Below, piece after piece: positions 50,860 to 59,395 of a stretch of DNA of 64,000 nt. Position 1 is the stretch's first letter. Every line of letters starts with the position of its first letter. The notes under the pieces are model-generated. The model made no database searches. It saw only the letters and a list, made by a program, of their open reading frames with translations, and was not told where the DNA came from. This DNA is from JAGNLM01 sp964439835 (GTDB lineage: Bacteria; Pseudomonadota; Gammaproteobacteria; JAABTG01). The position numbers and the translations under genes were made by a program. The DNA lies in contig CAYTPQ010000011.1 of the NCBI GenBank assembly GCA_964439835.1, positions 7,562 through 71,561 of the forward strand. The letters are read 5' to 3'.

Positions 50860-51987
50860 GTGGCGACGGGAGAAAAGGGAGGTGCCCCAGCGGCCGGCGG
50901 CGTCCCGCCGCCGCCGGGCCTGGACACCCTGCGCTCGCGGATTGACGAGGTCGACCGCGAGATCCAGTCCGTGATCACGCGCCGCGCGCAGCTCGCACTG
51001 GAGGTGGCGCGGGCCAAGCGGGAGGCCGGCGCCGAGGAGGACTTCTACCGTCCCGAGCGCGAGGCGGACATCCTGCGCCGGGTCATCGACCGTAACGCCG
51101 GGCCGCTCGAAGACGGGACGATGGTCCAGCTCTTCCGCGAGATCATCTCGGCCTGTCTCGCGCTGCAGAAACCGCCGCACGTGGCCTTCCTCGGGCCGGC
51201 CGGGACCTTCACCCAGGAGGCGGCGCTCAAGCACTTCGGCCACTCCGCCGAGACCGTCCCGCTCGACACCATCGAGGGCGTGTTCCGGGAGGTCACCTCC
51301 GGGACCGCACACTACGGCGTGGTGCCGATCGAGAACTCGACCGAGGGCGTGGTCAGCCACACCCTCGACATGTTCATGCAGTCGCCCCTGCAGATCTGCG
51401 GCGAGATCGGCTTGCCGATCCACCACTTCGTGCTGTCCCGGGAGCCGGCGCTCGATACGGTGCGGCGCGTCTACTCCCACTACCAGTCGCTCGCCCAGTG
51501 CCGCAAGTGGCTGGACGAGCACCTGCCGCGGCCGGAGCGGGTGGGGGTGGCGAGCAACGCCGAGGCGGCGCGACTGGCCTCCGTCGAGCCCGGTACGGCG
51601 GCCATCGCCGGCGACGTCGCCGCCCACCTCTACGGCCTCGCCGTGCTGGCGTCCAACATCGAGGACGAGCCGGAGAACACCACGCGCTTCCTGGTGATCG
51701 GGCGGCGCGCGGTGCCCCGCACGGGCGCCGACAAGACCTCCCTGATGCTGGCCGCGCGCAACCAGCCCGGCGCGCTCTACCAGCTGCTCGAGCCGCTGGC
51801 GCGCCACGGCATCAACATGAACCGCATCGAGTCGCGGCCCTCGCGCCGCGGCAAGTGGGACTACGTCTTCTTCGTCGACGTGGACGGCCACGCCCAGGAC
51901 CCGAACCTGGCGAACGCGTTGCGCGAGGTGAGCGAGCGCTCGGCGGTGTTCAAGGTGCTGGGCTCCTACCCGAGGATGATCCTATGA
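50860..51987 (+). CDS. pheA: Bifunctional chorismate mutase/prephenate dehydratase
   Basis: Converts chorismate to prephenate and then to phenylpyruvate for phenylalanine. 375 aa. AroQ chorismate-mutase domain (about 22-100, LRSRIDEVDREIQSVITRR), prephenate dehydratase domain (about 105-285, VAFLGPAGTFTQEAAL, NSTEGVVSHTLD, TTRFLVIG) and an ACT regulatory domain (about 295-370) with the Phe-binding ESRP motif (RIESRPS). GTG start 9 bp after serA. ATGA overlap with hisC. Confidence 0.96.
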   Translation: MATGEKGGAPAAGGVPPPPGLDTLRSRIDEVDREIQSVITRRAQLALEVARAKREAGAEEDFYRPEREADILRRVIDRNAGPLEDGTMVQLFREIISACLALQKPPHVAFLGPAGTFTQEAALKHFGHSAETVPLDTIEGVFREVTSGTAHYGVVPIENSTEGVVSHTLDMFMQSPLQICGEIGLPIHHFVLSREPALDTVRRVYSHYQSLAQCRKWLDEHLPRPERVGVASNAEAARLASVEPGTAAIAGDVAAHLYGLAVLASNIEDEPENTTRFLVIGRRAVPRTGADKTSLMLAARNQPGALYQLLEPLARHGINMNRIESRPSRRGKWDYVFFVDVDGHAQDPNLANALREVSERSAVFKVLGSYPRMIL

Positions 51988-53114
51988 GCCCGAGGCGAGC
52001 GCCCACGACCGCGAACCCGATGCTGCGCCTGGCCGCGCCGGGCGTGCGCGTGCTCACCCCCTACCGGCCCGGCAAGCCGATCTCGGAACTCGAGCGCGAG
52101 CTCGGGATCTCGAGCGCGATCAAGCTGGCCTCGAACGAGAACCCCCTGGGCGCGAGTCCCCACGCCCGCAAGGCGGCCCAGGCGGCGCTCACGGAGCTGG
52201 CGCGCTACCCGGACGGCAACGGCTTCGCCCTCAAGCAGACCCTCTCGCGCCGGCTCGGTGTCGCGGCCGACCAGATCACCCTGGGTAACGGCTCCAACGA
52301 TGTCCTGGAACTGGTGGCGCGGGCCTTCGCCACGTCCCGCGACGAGGTCGTGTTCGCCGAGCACGCGTTCGCCGTGTACCCGATCGTCGCCACCGCGGTC
52401 GGCGCGAGGTCCGTGGTGGTGCCGGCGCGGGACTGGGGCCACGACCTGCAGGCGATGCAGCGCGCGGTCGGTCCGCGCACCCGGGTGGTGTTCATCGCCA
52501 ACCCCAACAACCCGACCGGGACCTGGAACGACGCGACCTCGCTGGCAGCCTTCCTCGATGCCATGCCGGACCACGTCATCACCGTCGTCGACCAGGCGTA
52601 CCTGGAGTACGTCGAGGACCCGGCCTACGCCGACTGCATCCCCTGGGTCGCCCGTTACCCCAACCTGGTCGTGACCCGCACGTTCTCGAAGGCCTACGCC
52701 CTCGCCGCGCTGCGGGTGGGGTACTCGGTCTCCCAGCCGGCCGTTGCCGACCTGCTGAACCGGGTGCGCCAGCCGTTCAACGTCAACAGCGTCGCGCTGG
52801 CCGCGGCCGCAGCGGCGCTGGAGGACGAGGAGCACCTGACTCGGGGGATCGAGGTCAACCGCCAGGGCATGCGCCAGCTGACCGAGGCCTTCGAGCGCAT
52901 GGGGCTCGCCTACATCCCCTCGGTCGGCAACTTCGTCAGCGTCCACGTAGGTGGCCCGGCGGGGCCGGTCTATGACGCCCTCCTGCGCCAGGGCGTCATC
53001 GTCCGACCGGTGGAGAACTACGGGATGCCCGAGCACCTGCGGGTGACCGTCGGCCTCGAGCGCGAGAACCGGCGCTTCCTCACGGCGCTGCAGAAGGTCC
53101 TGGCGGGGCGGTGA
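51984..53114 (+). CDS. hisC: Histidinol-phosphate/aromatic aminotransferase
   Basis: 376 aa fold-type I aminotransferase. IKLASNENPLGASP, TLGNGSNDVLELVAR, NPNNPTGTW, VVDQAYLEY and the PLP lysine in TRTFSKAYALAALRVGY are typical of HisC. Its place between pheA and tyrA suggests that it also transaminates phenylpyruvate or arogenate-pathway acids; many bacteria have a HisC2 here. Start ATG 51984 overlaps the pheA stop; its own stop overlaps the tyrA GTG. Confidence 0.94.
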   Translation: MSPRRAPTTANPMLRLAAPGVRVLTPYRPGKPISELERELGISSAIKLASNENPLGASPHARKAAQAALTELARYPDGNGFALKQTLSRRLGVAADQITLGNGSNDVLELVARAFATSRDEVVFAEHAFAVYPIVATAVGARSVVVPARDWGHDLQAMQRAVGPRTRVVFIANPNNPTGTWNDATSLAAFLDAMPDHVITVVDQAYLEYVEDPAYADCIPWVARYPNLVVTRTFSKAYALAALRVGYSVSQPAVADLLNRVRQPFNVNSVALAAAAAALEDEEHLTRGIEVNRQGMRQLTEAFERMGLAYIPSVGNFVSVHVGGPAGPVYDALLRQGVIVRPVENYGMPEHLRVTVGLERENRRFLTALQKVLAGR

Positions 53115-53989
53115 TCGACCGCCTCTGCGTGGTCGGCGTCGGTCTGATCGGCGGCTCGCTCGCCCGGGCCCTGCGCGCGGCCGGGGCCGTGCGCGAGGTG
53201 GTCGGTTGCGGCCGGGGCCGGGCCAACCTGGAGCGGGCGGTGGACCTCGGCGTGGTCGACCGCTTCACCCACGACATCGGCGAGGCCGCCGAGGGCGCCG
53301 ACCTGGTGTTCCTCGCGGTGCCCCTCGGTGCCATGCGCGCGAGCTTCGAGGCCCTGCGCGGCCACCTGGCGCCCGGCGCGGTGGTCACCGACGGCGGCAG
53401 CGCCAAGGCCAGCGTGGTCGACGACGCCCGCGCGGTCTTCGGTGCGGTCCCCCCGTTCTTCGTCCCCGGCCACCCGATCGCCGGGACCGAGAAGAACGGC
53501 GTGGAGGCCTCGTTCGCCACCCTCTACCGCAACCGCCGCGTCATCCTGACCCCGCTGCACGAGACCGACCCCGGTGCCGTTGTGCGGGTCGAGGCCGTGT
53601 GGCGAGCCTGCGGCGCTGAGGTGAGCTACATGACGGTCGAGCACCACGACGAGGTGCTCGCCGCGACCAGCCACCTGCCGCACATGCTGGCCTACGCCCT
53701 GGTGGACTCGCTGGCCCGGCTCAAGGAGCACGACGAGATCTTCCGCTACGCCGCCGGAGGCTTCCGCGACTTCACCCGGATCGCGTCGTCCAACCCGGTC
53801 ATGTGGCGGGACATCTGCATCGCCAACCGGGTGGCGCTGACGCAGATGCTGGGCCGTTTCGCCTCGGAGCTGACCGAGCTCGCCTCGGCGGTCGAGCGGG
53901 GCGACAGCGATCGGCTGCTGGAGGTCTTCGAGCGGGCCAAGCAGGCCCGCGACCGCTTCATCGACGGGGTCGCGCCGAGCCCCGAGTGA
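53111..53989 (+). CDS. tyrA: Prephenate/arogenate dehydrogenase
   Basis: Oxidative decarboxylation of prephenate (or arogenate) for tyrosine. 292 aa without a fused chorismate mutase or ACT domain. NAD(P) motif VVGVGLIGGSLARALR; substrate region TDGGSAKASVV, PGHPIAGTEKNGVEAS, VEHHDEVLAATSHLPHMLAYAL and GGFRDFTRIASSNPVMWRDI. GTG start overlaps the hisC stop. The usual next gene, aroA, is displaced by a CBS gene and a leftward DsrC-like gene. Confidence 0.95.
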   Translation: MIDRLCVVGVGLIGGSLARALRAAGAVREVVGCGRGRANLERAVDLGVVDRFTHDIGEAAEGADLVFLAVPLGAMRASFEALRGHLAPGAVVTDGGSAKASVVDDARAVFGAVPPFFVPGHPIAGTEKNGVEASFATLYRNRRVILTPLHETDPGAVVRVEAVWRACGAEVSYMTVEHHDEVLAATSHLPHMLAYALVDSLARLKEHDEIFRYAAGGFRDFTRIASSNPVMWRDICIANRVALTQMLGRFASELTELASAVERGDSDRLLEVFERAKQARDRFIDGVAPSPE

Positions 53990-54039
53990 TCAACACGCGG
54001 GCCCTGTGGGGGCACCGGGCGATGGCAGAGGAGGAGAGC

Positions 54040-54468
54040 ATGCGCGTAGCCGAGATTCTGAAGCACAAGGGCAGCCGGGTGGTCACGGTCCCGGCGGCGG
54101 CGACCTTGCAGGACGCCGCCCGGCGGCTGATGGAGGAGCGCATCGGCGCGCTGGTCGTCCAGGACGCGGCCGGCGCGGTCGCGGGTATCCTGTCCGAGCG
54201 GGACGTGGTCGACGGCATCGCCCGCCAGGGGGCCGATGCGGTGTCCACCCTGGTCGGTGACGTCATGCACCACCCCGTGCTGACGTGCTCGCCGAGCGAC
54301 CCGGTGCTCAAGGTCATGGCGATGATGACCGACCGGCGCGTGCGCCACCTGCCGGTGGTCGAGGGGGGCCAGCTGCTCGGCATCGTCAGCATCGGCGACG
54401 CGGTCAAGCACCGAATCGACGAGATCGAGGGCGAGGCCAGGGCCCTGCGCGAGTACATCACGGGCTAG
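54040..54468 (+). CDS. CBS-pair domain protein
   Basis: 142 aa consisting of two CBS domains (about 5-65 and 72-130: LQDAARRLMEERIGALVVQD ... GILSERDVV; VMHHPVLTCSPSDPVLKVMAMM ... GIVSIGDAVKHRI). Such pairs bind adenosyl nucleotides such as AMP or ATP and sense energy state. There is no attached enzyme. ATG 54040 is chosen over ATG 54022 because AGGAGGAG lies 5 nt upstream of it. It ends 50 bp before a strong hairpin. Confidence 0.88.
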   Translation: MRVAEILKHKGSRVVTVPAAATLQDAARRLMEERIGALVVQDAAGAVAGILSERDVVDGIARQGADAVSTLVGDVMHHPVLTCSPSDPVLKVMAMMTDRRVRHLPVVEGGQLLGIVSIGDAVKHRIDEIEGEARALREYITG

Positions 54469-54519
54469 CGGGCTGCGGATCAGCGTCGGCGGGGGCGCCG
54501 CTAGCGCAAGGCCTGAAGT

Positions 54520-54555
54520 CGTTCGGGGTCCCGCGGCGACGCGGGACCCCGAACG
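54520..54555. terminator. Perfect 16-bp hairpin between convergent genes
   Basis: CGTTCGGGGTCCCGCG and its exact reverse complement with a 4-nt loop GCGA. It lies 51 bp after the CBS gene and 6 bp before the stop of the DsrC-like gene. Likely bidirectional terminator despite the lack of a T run. The inner arm ends (GTCCCGCG) resemble the inner arm ends of the 109-bp elements. Confidence 0.65.
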
Positions 54556-54561
54556 CGCGTC

Positions 54562-54915
54562 CTACTGCACGCTGCCGAACGACCGGTCCTCCGCGCCCGC
54601 CGGCGGCGTGAGGCCGGCGACGCGGCAGCCCTGGGCGATGGGGCCACCGGGAAAGAGCTCATACAGGTGCCGGATGCCGCCCCGGGCGTGAAAGCGCTCG
54701 TCCAGGGCGTCGTGCAATTCCCGCACCCGCACCGTCTCATTGCGCGCGAAGTACTCCTGCAAGGCCCGGACCGCCTCCCAGTGCTCCTCGGTCAGCGTCA
54801 GCCCGTCTTCGCGGGCGACCTTCTCCCCGTCGCTCGGGGCCCAGCCCACCGGGCTGCGGGGAAAGCGCGGATCCTGCTCGATCGGCCGCATGACCTCCTG
54901 CATCGTCGTCGCCAT
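54562..54915 (-). CDS. DsrC/TusE-family protein lacking the C-terminal cysteine
   Basis: 117 aa. LTEEHWEAVRALQEYFAR and HLYELFPGGPIAQGCRVAGL align with the DsrC/TusE fold, which carries sulfur as persulfide in sulfite reductase or tRNA-thiolation relays. Family DsrC has two C-terminal cysteines 11 residues apart; here the inner one is Cys97 and the outer position is Ala108, followed by a nine-residue extension. Cys97 is the only cysteine. A sulfur-carrier cycle that needs a disulfide is therefore not possible; a regulatory role is the alternative. GAGGAGGAG precedes ATG 54915. Opposite strand to the cluster around it. Confidence 0.85.
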   Translation of the reverse strand: MATTMQEVMRPIEQDPRFPRSPVGWAPSDGEKVAREDGLTLTEEHWEAVRALQEYFARNETVRVRELHDALDERFHARGGIRHLYELFPGGPIAQGCRVAGLTPPAGAEDRSFGSVQ

Positions 54916-55126
54916 GGTCTCCTCCTCGAAACAGCTCTGTGGGTGGGACTCGCGGGCGTCCAGGCGCTTGCCCCAGCCGCGCCGGCGGTCTGGCCCGGGC
55001 CGGGACCGCGGACCGAAGTATAGTGTAGTCGTCGGGTTCAGAGGACCGGCCCGGTCCCAGCATTTGCGCCCCGTGCCCCGGGCGGCTATCCTTCCGCCCC
55101 TTTTCGCCCCCCCTTGGTCCGGCCTC

Positions 55127-56458
55127 ATGACCGTCCCCGCCCCCGTTCGTTTCGTCGTCCGGCCCGGCGGCCGTCTCGTCGGGCGGCTGCGGGTCCCGGG
55201 GGACAAGTCGATCTCCCACCGCGCGATCATGCTGGGCTCGATCGCGGACGGCGTGACCCGGGTCGAGGGCTTCCTGGAGGGCGAGGACAGCCTGGCCACC
55301 CTCGCCGCCTTCCGCCGGATGGGCGTCCGCATCGAGGGACCCGAGGCGGGCCGGGTCGTGATCCACGGCGTCGGGCTGCGTGGGTTGCGGGCCCCGGACG
55401 GGCCGCTGGATCTGGGCAACTCGGGGACGTCCATGCGGCTCCTGTCTGGCCTGCTCGCCGGTCAGGGTTTCCCCGTCACGCTGACCGGAGACGCCTCGCT
55501 CTCGAGGCGACCCATGCGCAGGGTGACCGCACCGCTCGCGGCGATGGGGGCGCGGGTCGAGGCGACCAGCGAGGGGACGCCGCCGCTCGCCATCCAGCCC
55601 GTGGCCGGCCTGCGGGGGATCGACTACGCGATGCCGGTGGCGAGCGCCCAGGTCAAGTCCTGTCTGTTGCTCGCGGGCCTGTACGCCGGGGGCGAGACCT
55701 GCGTCACCGAGCCGGCGCCGAGCCGCGACCACACCGAGCGCATGCTCGAGGGATTCGGTTACCCGGTGCGGCGCTCCGGTCCGCGGGTGTGCGTCACGGG
55801 GGGCGGGCGGCTGACGGCTGCCGACATCGACGTGCCGGCTGACATCTCTTCCGCCGCCTTCTTCCTGGTGGGCGCCAGCATCGCCGCAGGTTCCGAGGTG
55901 GTCCTCGAGCACGTGGGGGTCAACCCAACCCGCACTGGTGTGCTCGACATCCTCGGCCTGATGGGGGCCGACGTAACCCGCGAGAACGAGCGCCTGGCGG
56001 GGGGCGAGCCGGTTGCGGACCTGCGTGTTCGGGCAGCCCGCCTGCGAGGTGCGGTGATCCCGCCGGAGCTGGTGCCGCTCGCGATCGACGAGTTTCCGGC
56101 GGTGTTCGTCGCCGCCGCCTGCGCGGAAGGGCAGACCGTGGTGACCGGTGCCGAGGAGCTGCGGGTCAAGGAGAGCGACCGGATCCAGGTGATGGCCGAC
56201 GGCCTGCGTGCGCTAGGCGTGGACGCGCGGCCGACGCCCGACGGCATGGTGATCCGCGGCGGCCGGATCGGGGGCGGGCAGGTGGACAGCCGCGGCGACC
56301 ACCGCGTCGCCATGGCCTTCGCAATGGCCGCCCTGCGGGCCGAGGGCGAGGTCGTCGTCGACGACTGTGCCAACGTCCAGACCTCTTTCCCGGGCTTTGC
56401 TGCCCTGGCAAGCCGCGCCGGCCTAGGCATCGGCACCCCGGAGGGTGCTTCCCGGTGA
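55127..56458 (+). CDS. aroA: 3-Phosphoshikimate 1-carboxyvinyltransferase (EPSP synthase), class II type
   Basis: Makes EPSP from shikimate 3-phosphate and phosphoenolpyruvate. 443 aa. The motifs GDKSISHR, SRDHTERML, SAQVKS and NPTRTGV are those used to define class II enzymes (such as CP4 and the Bacillus type), not the E. coli class I. At the glyphosate-critical loop it reads LGNSGTSMRL, with Gly rather than the Ala of CP4. Start ATG 55127. The next gene, cmk, begins in its stop codon (GTGA). Confidence 0.95.
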   Translation: MTVPAPVRFVVRPGGRLVGRLRVPGDKSISHRAIMLGSIADGVTRVEGFLEGEDSLATLAAFRRMGVRIEGPEAGRVVIHGVGLRGLRAPDGPLDLGNSGTSMRLLSGLLAGQGFPVTLTGDASLSRRPMRRVTAPLAAMGARVEATSEGTPPLAIQPVAGLRGIDYAMPVASAQVKSCLLLAGLYAGGETCVTEPAPSRDHTERMLEGFGYPVRRSGPRVCVTGGGRLTAADIDVPADISSAAFFLVGASIAAGSEVVLEHVGVNPTRTGVLDILGLMGADVTRENERLAGGEPVADLRVRAARLRGAVIPPELVPLAIDEFPAVFVAAACAEGQTVVTGAEELRVKESDRIQVMADGLRALGVDARPTPDGMVIRGGRIGGGQVDSRGDHRVAMAFAMAALRAEGEVVVDDCANVQTSFPGFAALASRAGLGIGTPEGASR

Positions 56459-57168
56459 CCGCAGCGAGGGCGGTGGGGCGCGAGGTTCCGGTGCTCACCG
56501 TCGACGGGCCGAGCGGCTCCGGCAAGGGCACGGTGAGCCGCCTGGTCGCGGCCCGGCTCGGCTGGCACTTCCTGGACAGCGGGGCACTCTACCGGGTCCT
56601 CGGCCTAGCGGCCCGCGAGCGCGGGGTGGCCCTGGACGACGAGCCGGCCCTGGTCCGGACCGCCCTCGCCCTCGACCTGCAATTCGCCGGCGGTGCGGAC
56701 GGCGAAGAGCCCCAGGTCTGGCTCGACGGGCGGGAGGTCTCGCTCGCCCTGCGCACCGAGGGGGCCGGCGCGGACGCCTCGCGCGTCGCCGCTCTGCCGC
56801 GGGTGCGGGACGCGCTGCTGGAGCGCCAGCGGGCCTTTCGCCAGCCGCCGGGCCTGGTGGCAGACGGCCGCGACATGGGGACCGTGGTCTTCCCCGGCGC
56901 CCGGGCCAAGGTCTTCCTCGAGGCTAGCCCCGAGGAGCGCGCCGCCAGGCGTTATAACCAGTTGAAGAGAAAAGGGTTGCATGCTAGCCTTCCGGAACTC
57001 CTGAGAGAGGTTGCGGAACGGGATGCGCGCGACCGCGGTCGCAGCGTCTCGCCCTTGCGGGCAGCCGACGACGCGCTCGTCATCGACACGACGACGATGT
57101 CGGTGGAAGCGGTGGTCGCCCGGGTCCTGGAAGTGGCTCGCAGCGCCTTCCTCGAGGTGAATCTCTAG
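56455..57168 (+). CDS. cmk: Cytidylate kinase
   Basis: Phosphorylates CMP and dCMP. 237 aa. P-loop VDGPSGSGKGTVSR, FLDSGALYRVLGLA, VADGRDMGTVVFPGA and the LID arginines in ASPEERAARRYNQL and RDARDRGRSVSPL. The GTG start overlaps aroA, so the two are coupled. The aroA-cmk-rpsA order is classic for gammaproteobacteria. Confidence 0.95.
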   Translation: MTAARAVGREVPVLTVDGPSGSGKGTVSRLVAARLGWHFLDSGALYRVLGLAARERGVALDDEPALVRTALALDLQFAGGADGEEPQVWLDGREVSLALRTEGAGADASRVAALPRVRDALLERQRAFRQPPGLVADGRDMGTVVFPGARAKVFLEASPEERAARRYNQLKRKGLHASLPELLREVAERDARDRGRSVSPLRAADDALVIDTTTMSVEAVVARVLEVARSAFLEVNL

Positions 57169-57189
57169 CGGGGCAACCCGCCCAACGGT

Positions 57190-57251
57190 CCTCGCGCCTG
57201 CTGGCGGCGAGGGTGTGGTGTCATGGCACGGTACGGGCCGTTCGCGGCCCG
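57190..57251 (+). promoter_or_regulatory. Structured leader of rpsA (two hairpins, one with TTCG tetraloop)
   Basis: Hairpin 1: 57190-57198 pairs with 57203-57212, 9 bp with one bulged G and a 4-nt loop. Hairpin 2: CGGGCCG-TTCG-CGGCCCG, 57234-57251, an exact 7-bp stem with the very stable UUCG loop. Both precede the weak ribosome site of rpsA. In E. coli the rpsA leader folds into hairpins and is the site of S1 autoregulation; the same is likely here, by inference. Confidence 0.5.
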
Positions 57252-57299
57252 GTTAACGGACGGCGTCGCGGCGGAGTTCGCGGCCAGGGTAAGGGTGTA

Positions 57300-58970
57300 A
57301 TGAGCGAGAGCTTCGCAGAGCTGTTTGAACAGAGTCAGGTCGAGCAGAAGATGCGCCCCGGCGCGATCGTCAAGGCGACGGTCGTTTCCGTCGGGCCGGA
57401 CGTGGTGGTCGTCAACGCCGGCCTGAAGTCGGAGGGTGTCATCCCCACCGCCCAGTTCTACAACGAGCGGGGCGAGCTCACGGTCCAGGCCGGCGACCTG
57501 GTCGAAGTGGCGCTGGACGCCGTCGAGGACGGCTACGGCACGACTGTTCTGTCACGGGAGAAGGCGAAGCGCGCCCAGGCCTGGACCGACCTCGAGCAGG
57601 CCTTCGAGAAGAGCCAGACCGTGACCGGCATCATCACCGGCAAGGTGAAGGGCGGGTTCACGGTCGACATCAACGACATCCGCGCCTTCCTGCCGGGCTC
57701 GCTGGTGGACGTGCGGCCGGTCCGCGACACCGCGTACCTGGAGGGCAAGCCGCTCGAGTTCAGCGTGATCAAGCTCGACCGCAAGCGCAACAACGTCGTG
57801 GTGTCCCGCCGTGCGGTCGTCGAGGCCGAGACGAGTGCGGAGCGCCAGGCCCTGTTGGACAACCTGCAGGAAGGCTCCGTCGTGCGCGGCGTGGTGAAGA
57901 ACCTGACCGAGTACGGCGCGTTCGTCGACCTGGGCGGCATCGACGGTCTGCTGCACATCACCGACATGGCGTGGAAGCGCGTCAAGCACCCGAGCGAAGT
58001 GGTCAACGTCGGCGACGAGATGGACGTGAAGGTCCTGAAGTTCGATCGCGAGCGCAACCGCGTGTCGCTCGGCCTGAAACAGCTCGGCGAGGACCCGTGG
58101 CAGAACATCGCACGGCGCTACCCCGTCGGCACGCGGATCTTCGGCAAGGTCACGAACCTCACCGATTACGGTGCCTTCGTGGAGATCGAGGAGGGGGTGG
58201 AGGGGCTCGTCCACGTGTCCGAGATGGACTGGACGAACAAGAACATTCACCCGAGCAAGGTCGTGCAGGTCGGCGACGAGGTCGAGGTCATGGTGCTCGA
58301 CATCGACGAGGACCGCCGCCGCATCTCGCTCGGCATCAAGCAGGTCCAGCCGAACCCCTGGCAGGAGTTCGCGGCCAATCACAACAAGGGCGACAAGGTC
58401 GTCGGGACGATCAAGTCGATCACCGACTTCGGGATCTTCGTGGGGCTCGACGGCAGTATCGACGGCCTGGTGCACCTCTCGGACATCTCCTGGAACACGC
58501 CGGGCGAGGAGGCCATCCGCAGCTTCCGCAAGGGCGAGGAGATCGAGGCGGTGGTGCTCGCGGTCGACGCCGAGCGCGAGCGGATCTCGCTGGGTGTCAA
58601 GCAGCTCGCCGACGACCCGTTCTCGCGCTTCCTGGTGGAGAACCCCAAGGGCAGCGTGGTGCGCGGGACGGTGACCGAGGTCGATGCCAAGGGCGCGATG
58701 ATCATGCTGACCGACGGCGTGGAGGGTTACATCCGCGCCTCAGAGGTGACGCGGGACCGGGTCGACGACGCGCGGACCGTGCTTAATGTCGGCGAGGAGA
58801 TCGAGGCCAAGTTCGTGGGGGTCGACCGCAAGAAGCGGGTCATCTCGCTGTCGGTCAAGGCTAAGGAGTCGGACGAGGAGGCCGCTGTGCTGCACGACTA
58901 CAGCGCGGAGGCCACCGGCGGCACGGCGACCCTCGGCGACCTGCTGCGCCAACAGCTCGACCAGAAGTGA
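57300..58970 (+). CDS. rpsA: 30S ribosomal protein S1
   Basis: Binds mRNA and unfolds it on the small subunit. 556 aa with six S1/OB-fold repeats, the proteobacterial size (557 aa in E. coli). Repeats 3-6 carry the KGxVxNLTxYGAFVDL-type motifs (GVVKNLTEYGAFVDLGG, GKVTNLTDYGAFVEIEEG, GTIKSITDFGIFVGLDG, GTVTEVDAKGAMIMLTDG). ATG 57300 begins the family N-terminus (MSESFAELFEQS); the longer frame to 57213 is rejected. The ribosome site (AAGGGTG) is weak, typical of rpsA. Confidence 0.97.
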   Translation: MSESFAELFEQSQVEQKMRPGAIVKATVVSVGPDVVVVNAGLKSEGVIPTAQFYNERGELTVQAGDLVEVALDAVEDGYGTTVLSREKAKRAQAWTDLEQAFEKSQTVTGIITGKVKGGFTVDINDIRAFLPGSLVDVRPVRDTAYLEGKPLEFSVIKLDRKRNNVVVSRRAVVEAETSAERQALLDNLQEGSVVRGVVKNLTEYGAFVDLGGIDGLLHITDMAWKRVKHPSEVVNVGDEMDVKVLKFDRERNRVSLGLKQLGEDPWQNIARRYPVGTRIFGKVTNLTDYGAFVEIEEGVEGLVHVSEMDWTNKNIHPSKVVQVGDEVEVMVLDIDEDRRRISLGIKQVQPNPWQEFAANHNKGDKVVGTIKSITDFGIFVGLDGSIDGLVHLSDISWNTPGEEAIRSFRKGEEIEAVVLAVDAERERISLGVKQLADDPFSRFLVENPKGSVVRGTVTEVDAKGAMIMLTDGVEGYIRASEVTRDRVDDARTVLNVGEEIEAKFVGVDRKKRVISLSVKAKESDEEAAVLHDYSAEATGGTATLGDLLRQQLDQK

Positions 58971-59014
58971 GGGAGTGGCATCGGCCTGCCGTAGGACAGT
59001 TCGGGGGAGCGGGT

Positions 59015-59389
59015 ATGGCGGCGTCAGCGGGCGGCAACAACAAGGGTACGGTCACCAAGTCGGAGCTGATCGAGCGGATTGCCGAGAGGCAGACCCAGCT
59101 CGGTTACAAGGACGTGGAGCTCGCCGTAAAGAGCATGTTGGAGTTGATGGCGCAGACCCTTGCGAGCGGCGAGCGGATCGAGATCCGCGGCTTCGGCAGC
59201 TTCTCGCTGCACTATCGCCCCTCGCGGGTCGGGCGCAACCCGAAGACCGGTGAGCCGGTGTCCCTGCCGGAGAAGTTCGTGCCGCACTTCAAGCCGGGCA
59301 AGGAGCTGAGGGACCGGGTCGACGCCGCCGCGGCCGAAGCGGCGGCGGCAGAGGCGGAGGCCGCTGCCGGACGCCGGGTGGTCCGCTGA
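59015..59389 (+). CDS. ihfB: Integration host factor, beta subunit
   Basis: Bends DNA sharply in recombination, replication and transcription as a dimer with IhfA. 124 aa. TKSELIERIAERQTQLGYKDVELAVKSMLE, the intercalating-loop region IEIRGFGSFSLHYRPSRVGRNPKTGE and VPHFKPGKELRDRV are typical. There is an unusual Gly/Asn N-terminal extension and an Ala/Glu C-terminal extension beyond the roughly 95-aa family length. ATG 59015 has GGGGGAG upstream. Sits after rpsA as in E. coli. Confidence 0.93.
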   Translation: MAASAGGNNKGTVTKSELIERIAERQTQLGYKDVELAVKSMLELMAQTLASGERIEIRGFGSFSLHYRPSRVGRNPKTGEPVSLPEKFVPHFKPGKELRDRVDAAAAEAAAAEAEAAAGRRVVR

Positions 59390-59395
59390 TCGGCA

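Noticed and set aside
55016..55030. AT-rich TATAGT/TATACT island between the DsrC-like gene and aroA as a promoter pair
   Set aside because: -10-like hexamers occur on both strands but no -35 is found at 16-18 bp on either, so not listed as a feature; it remains the likeliest promoter area.
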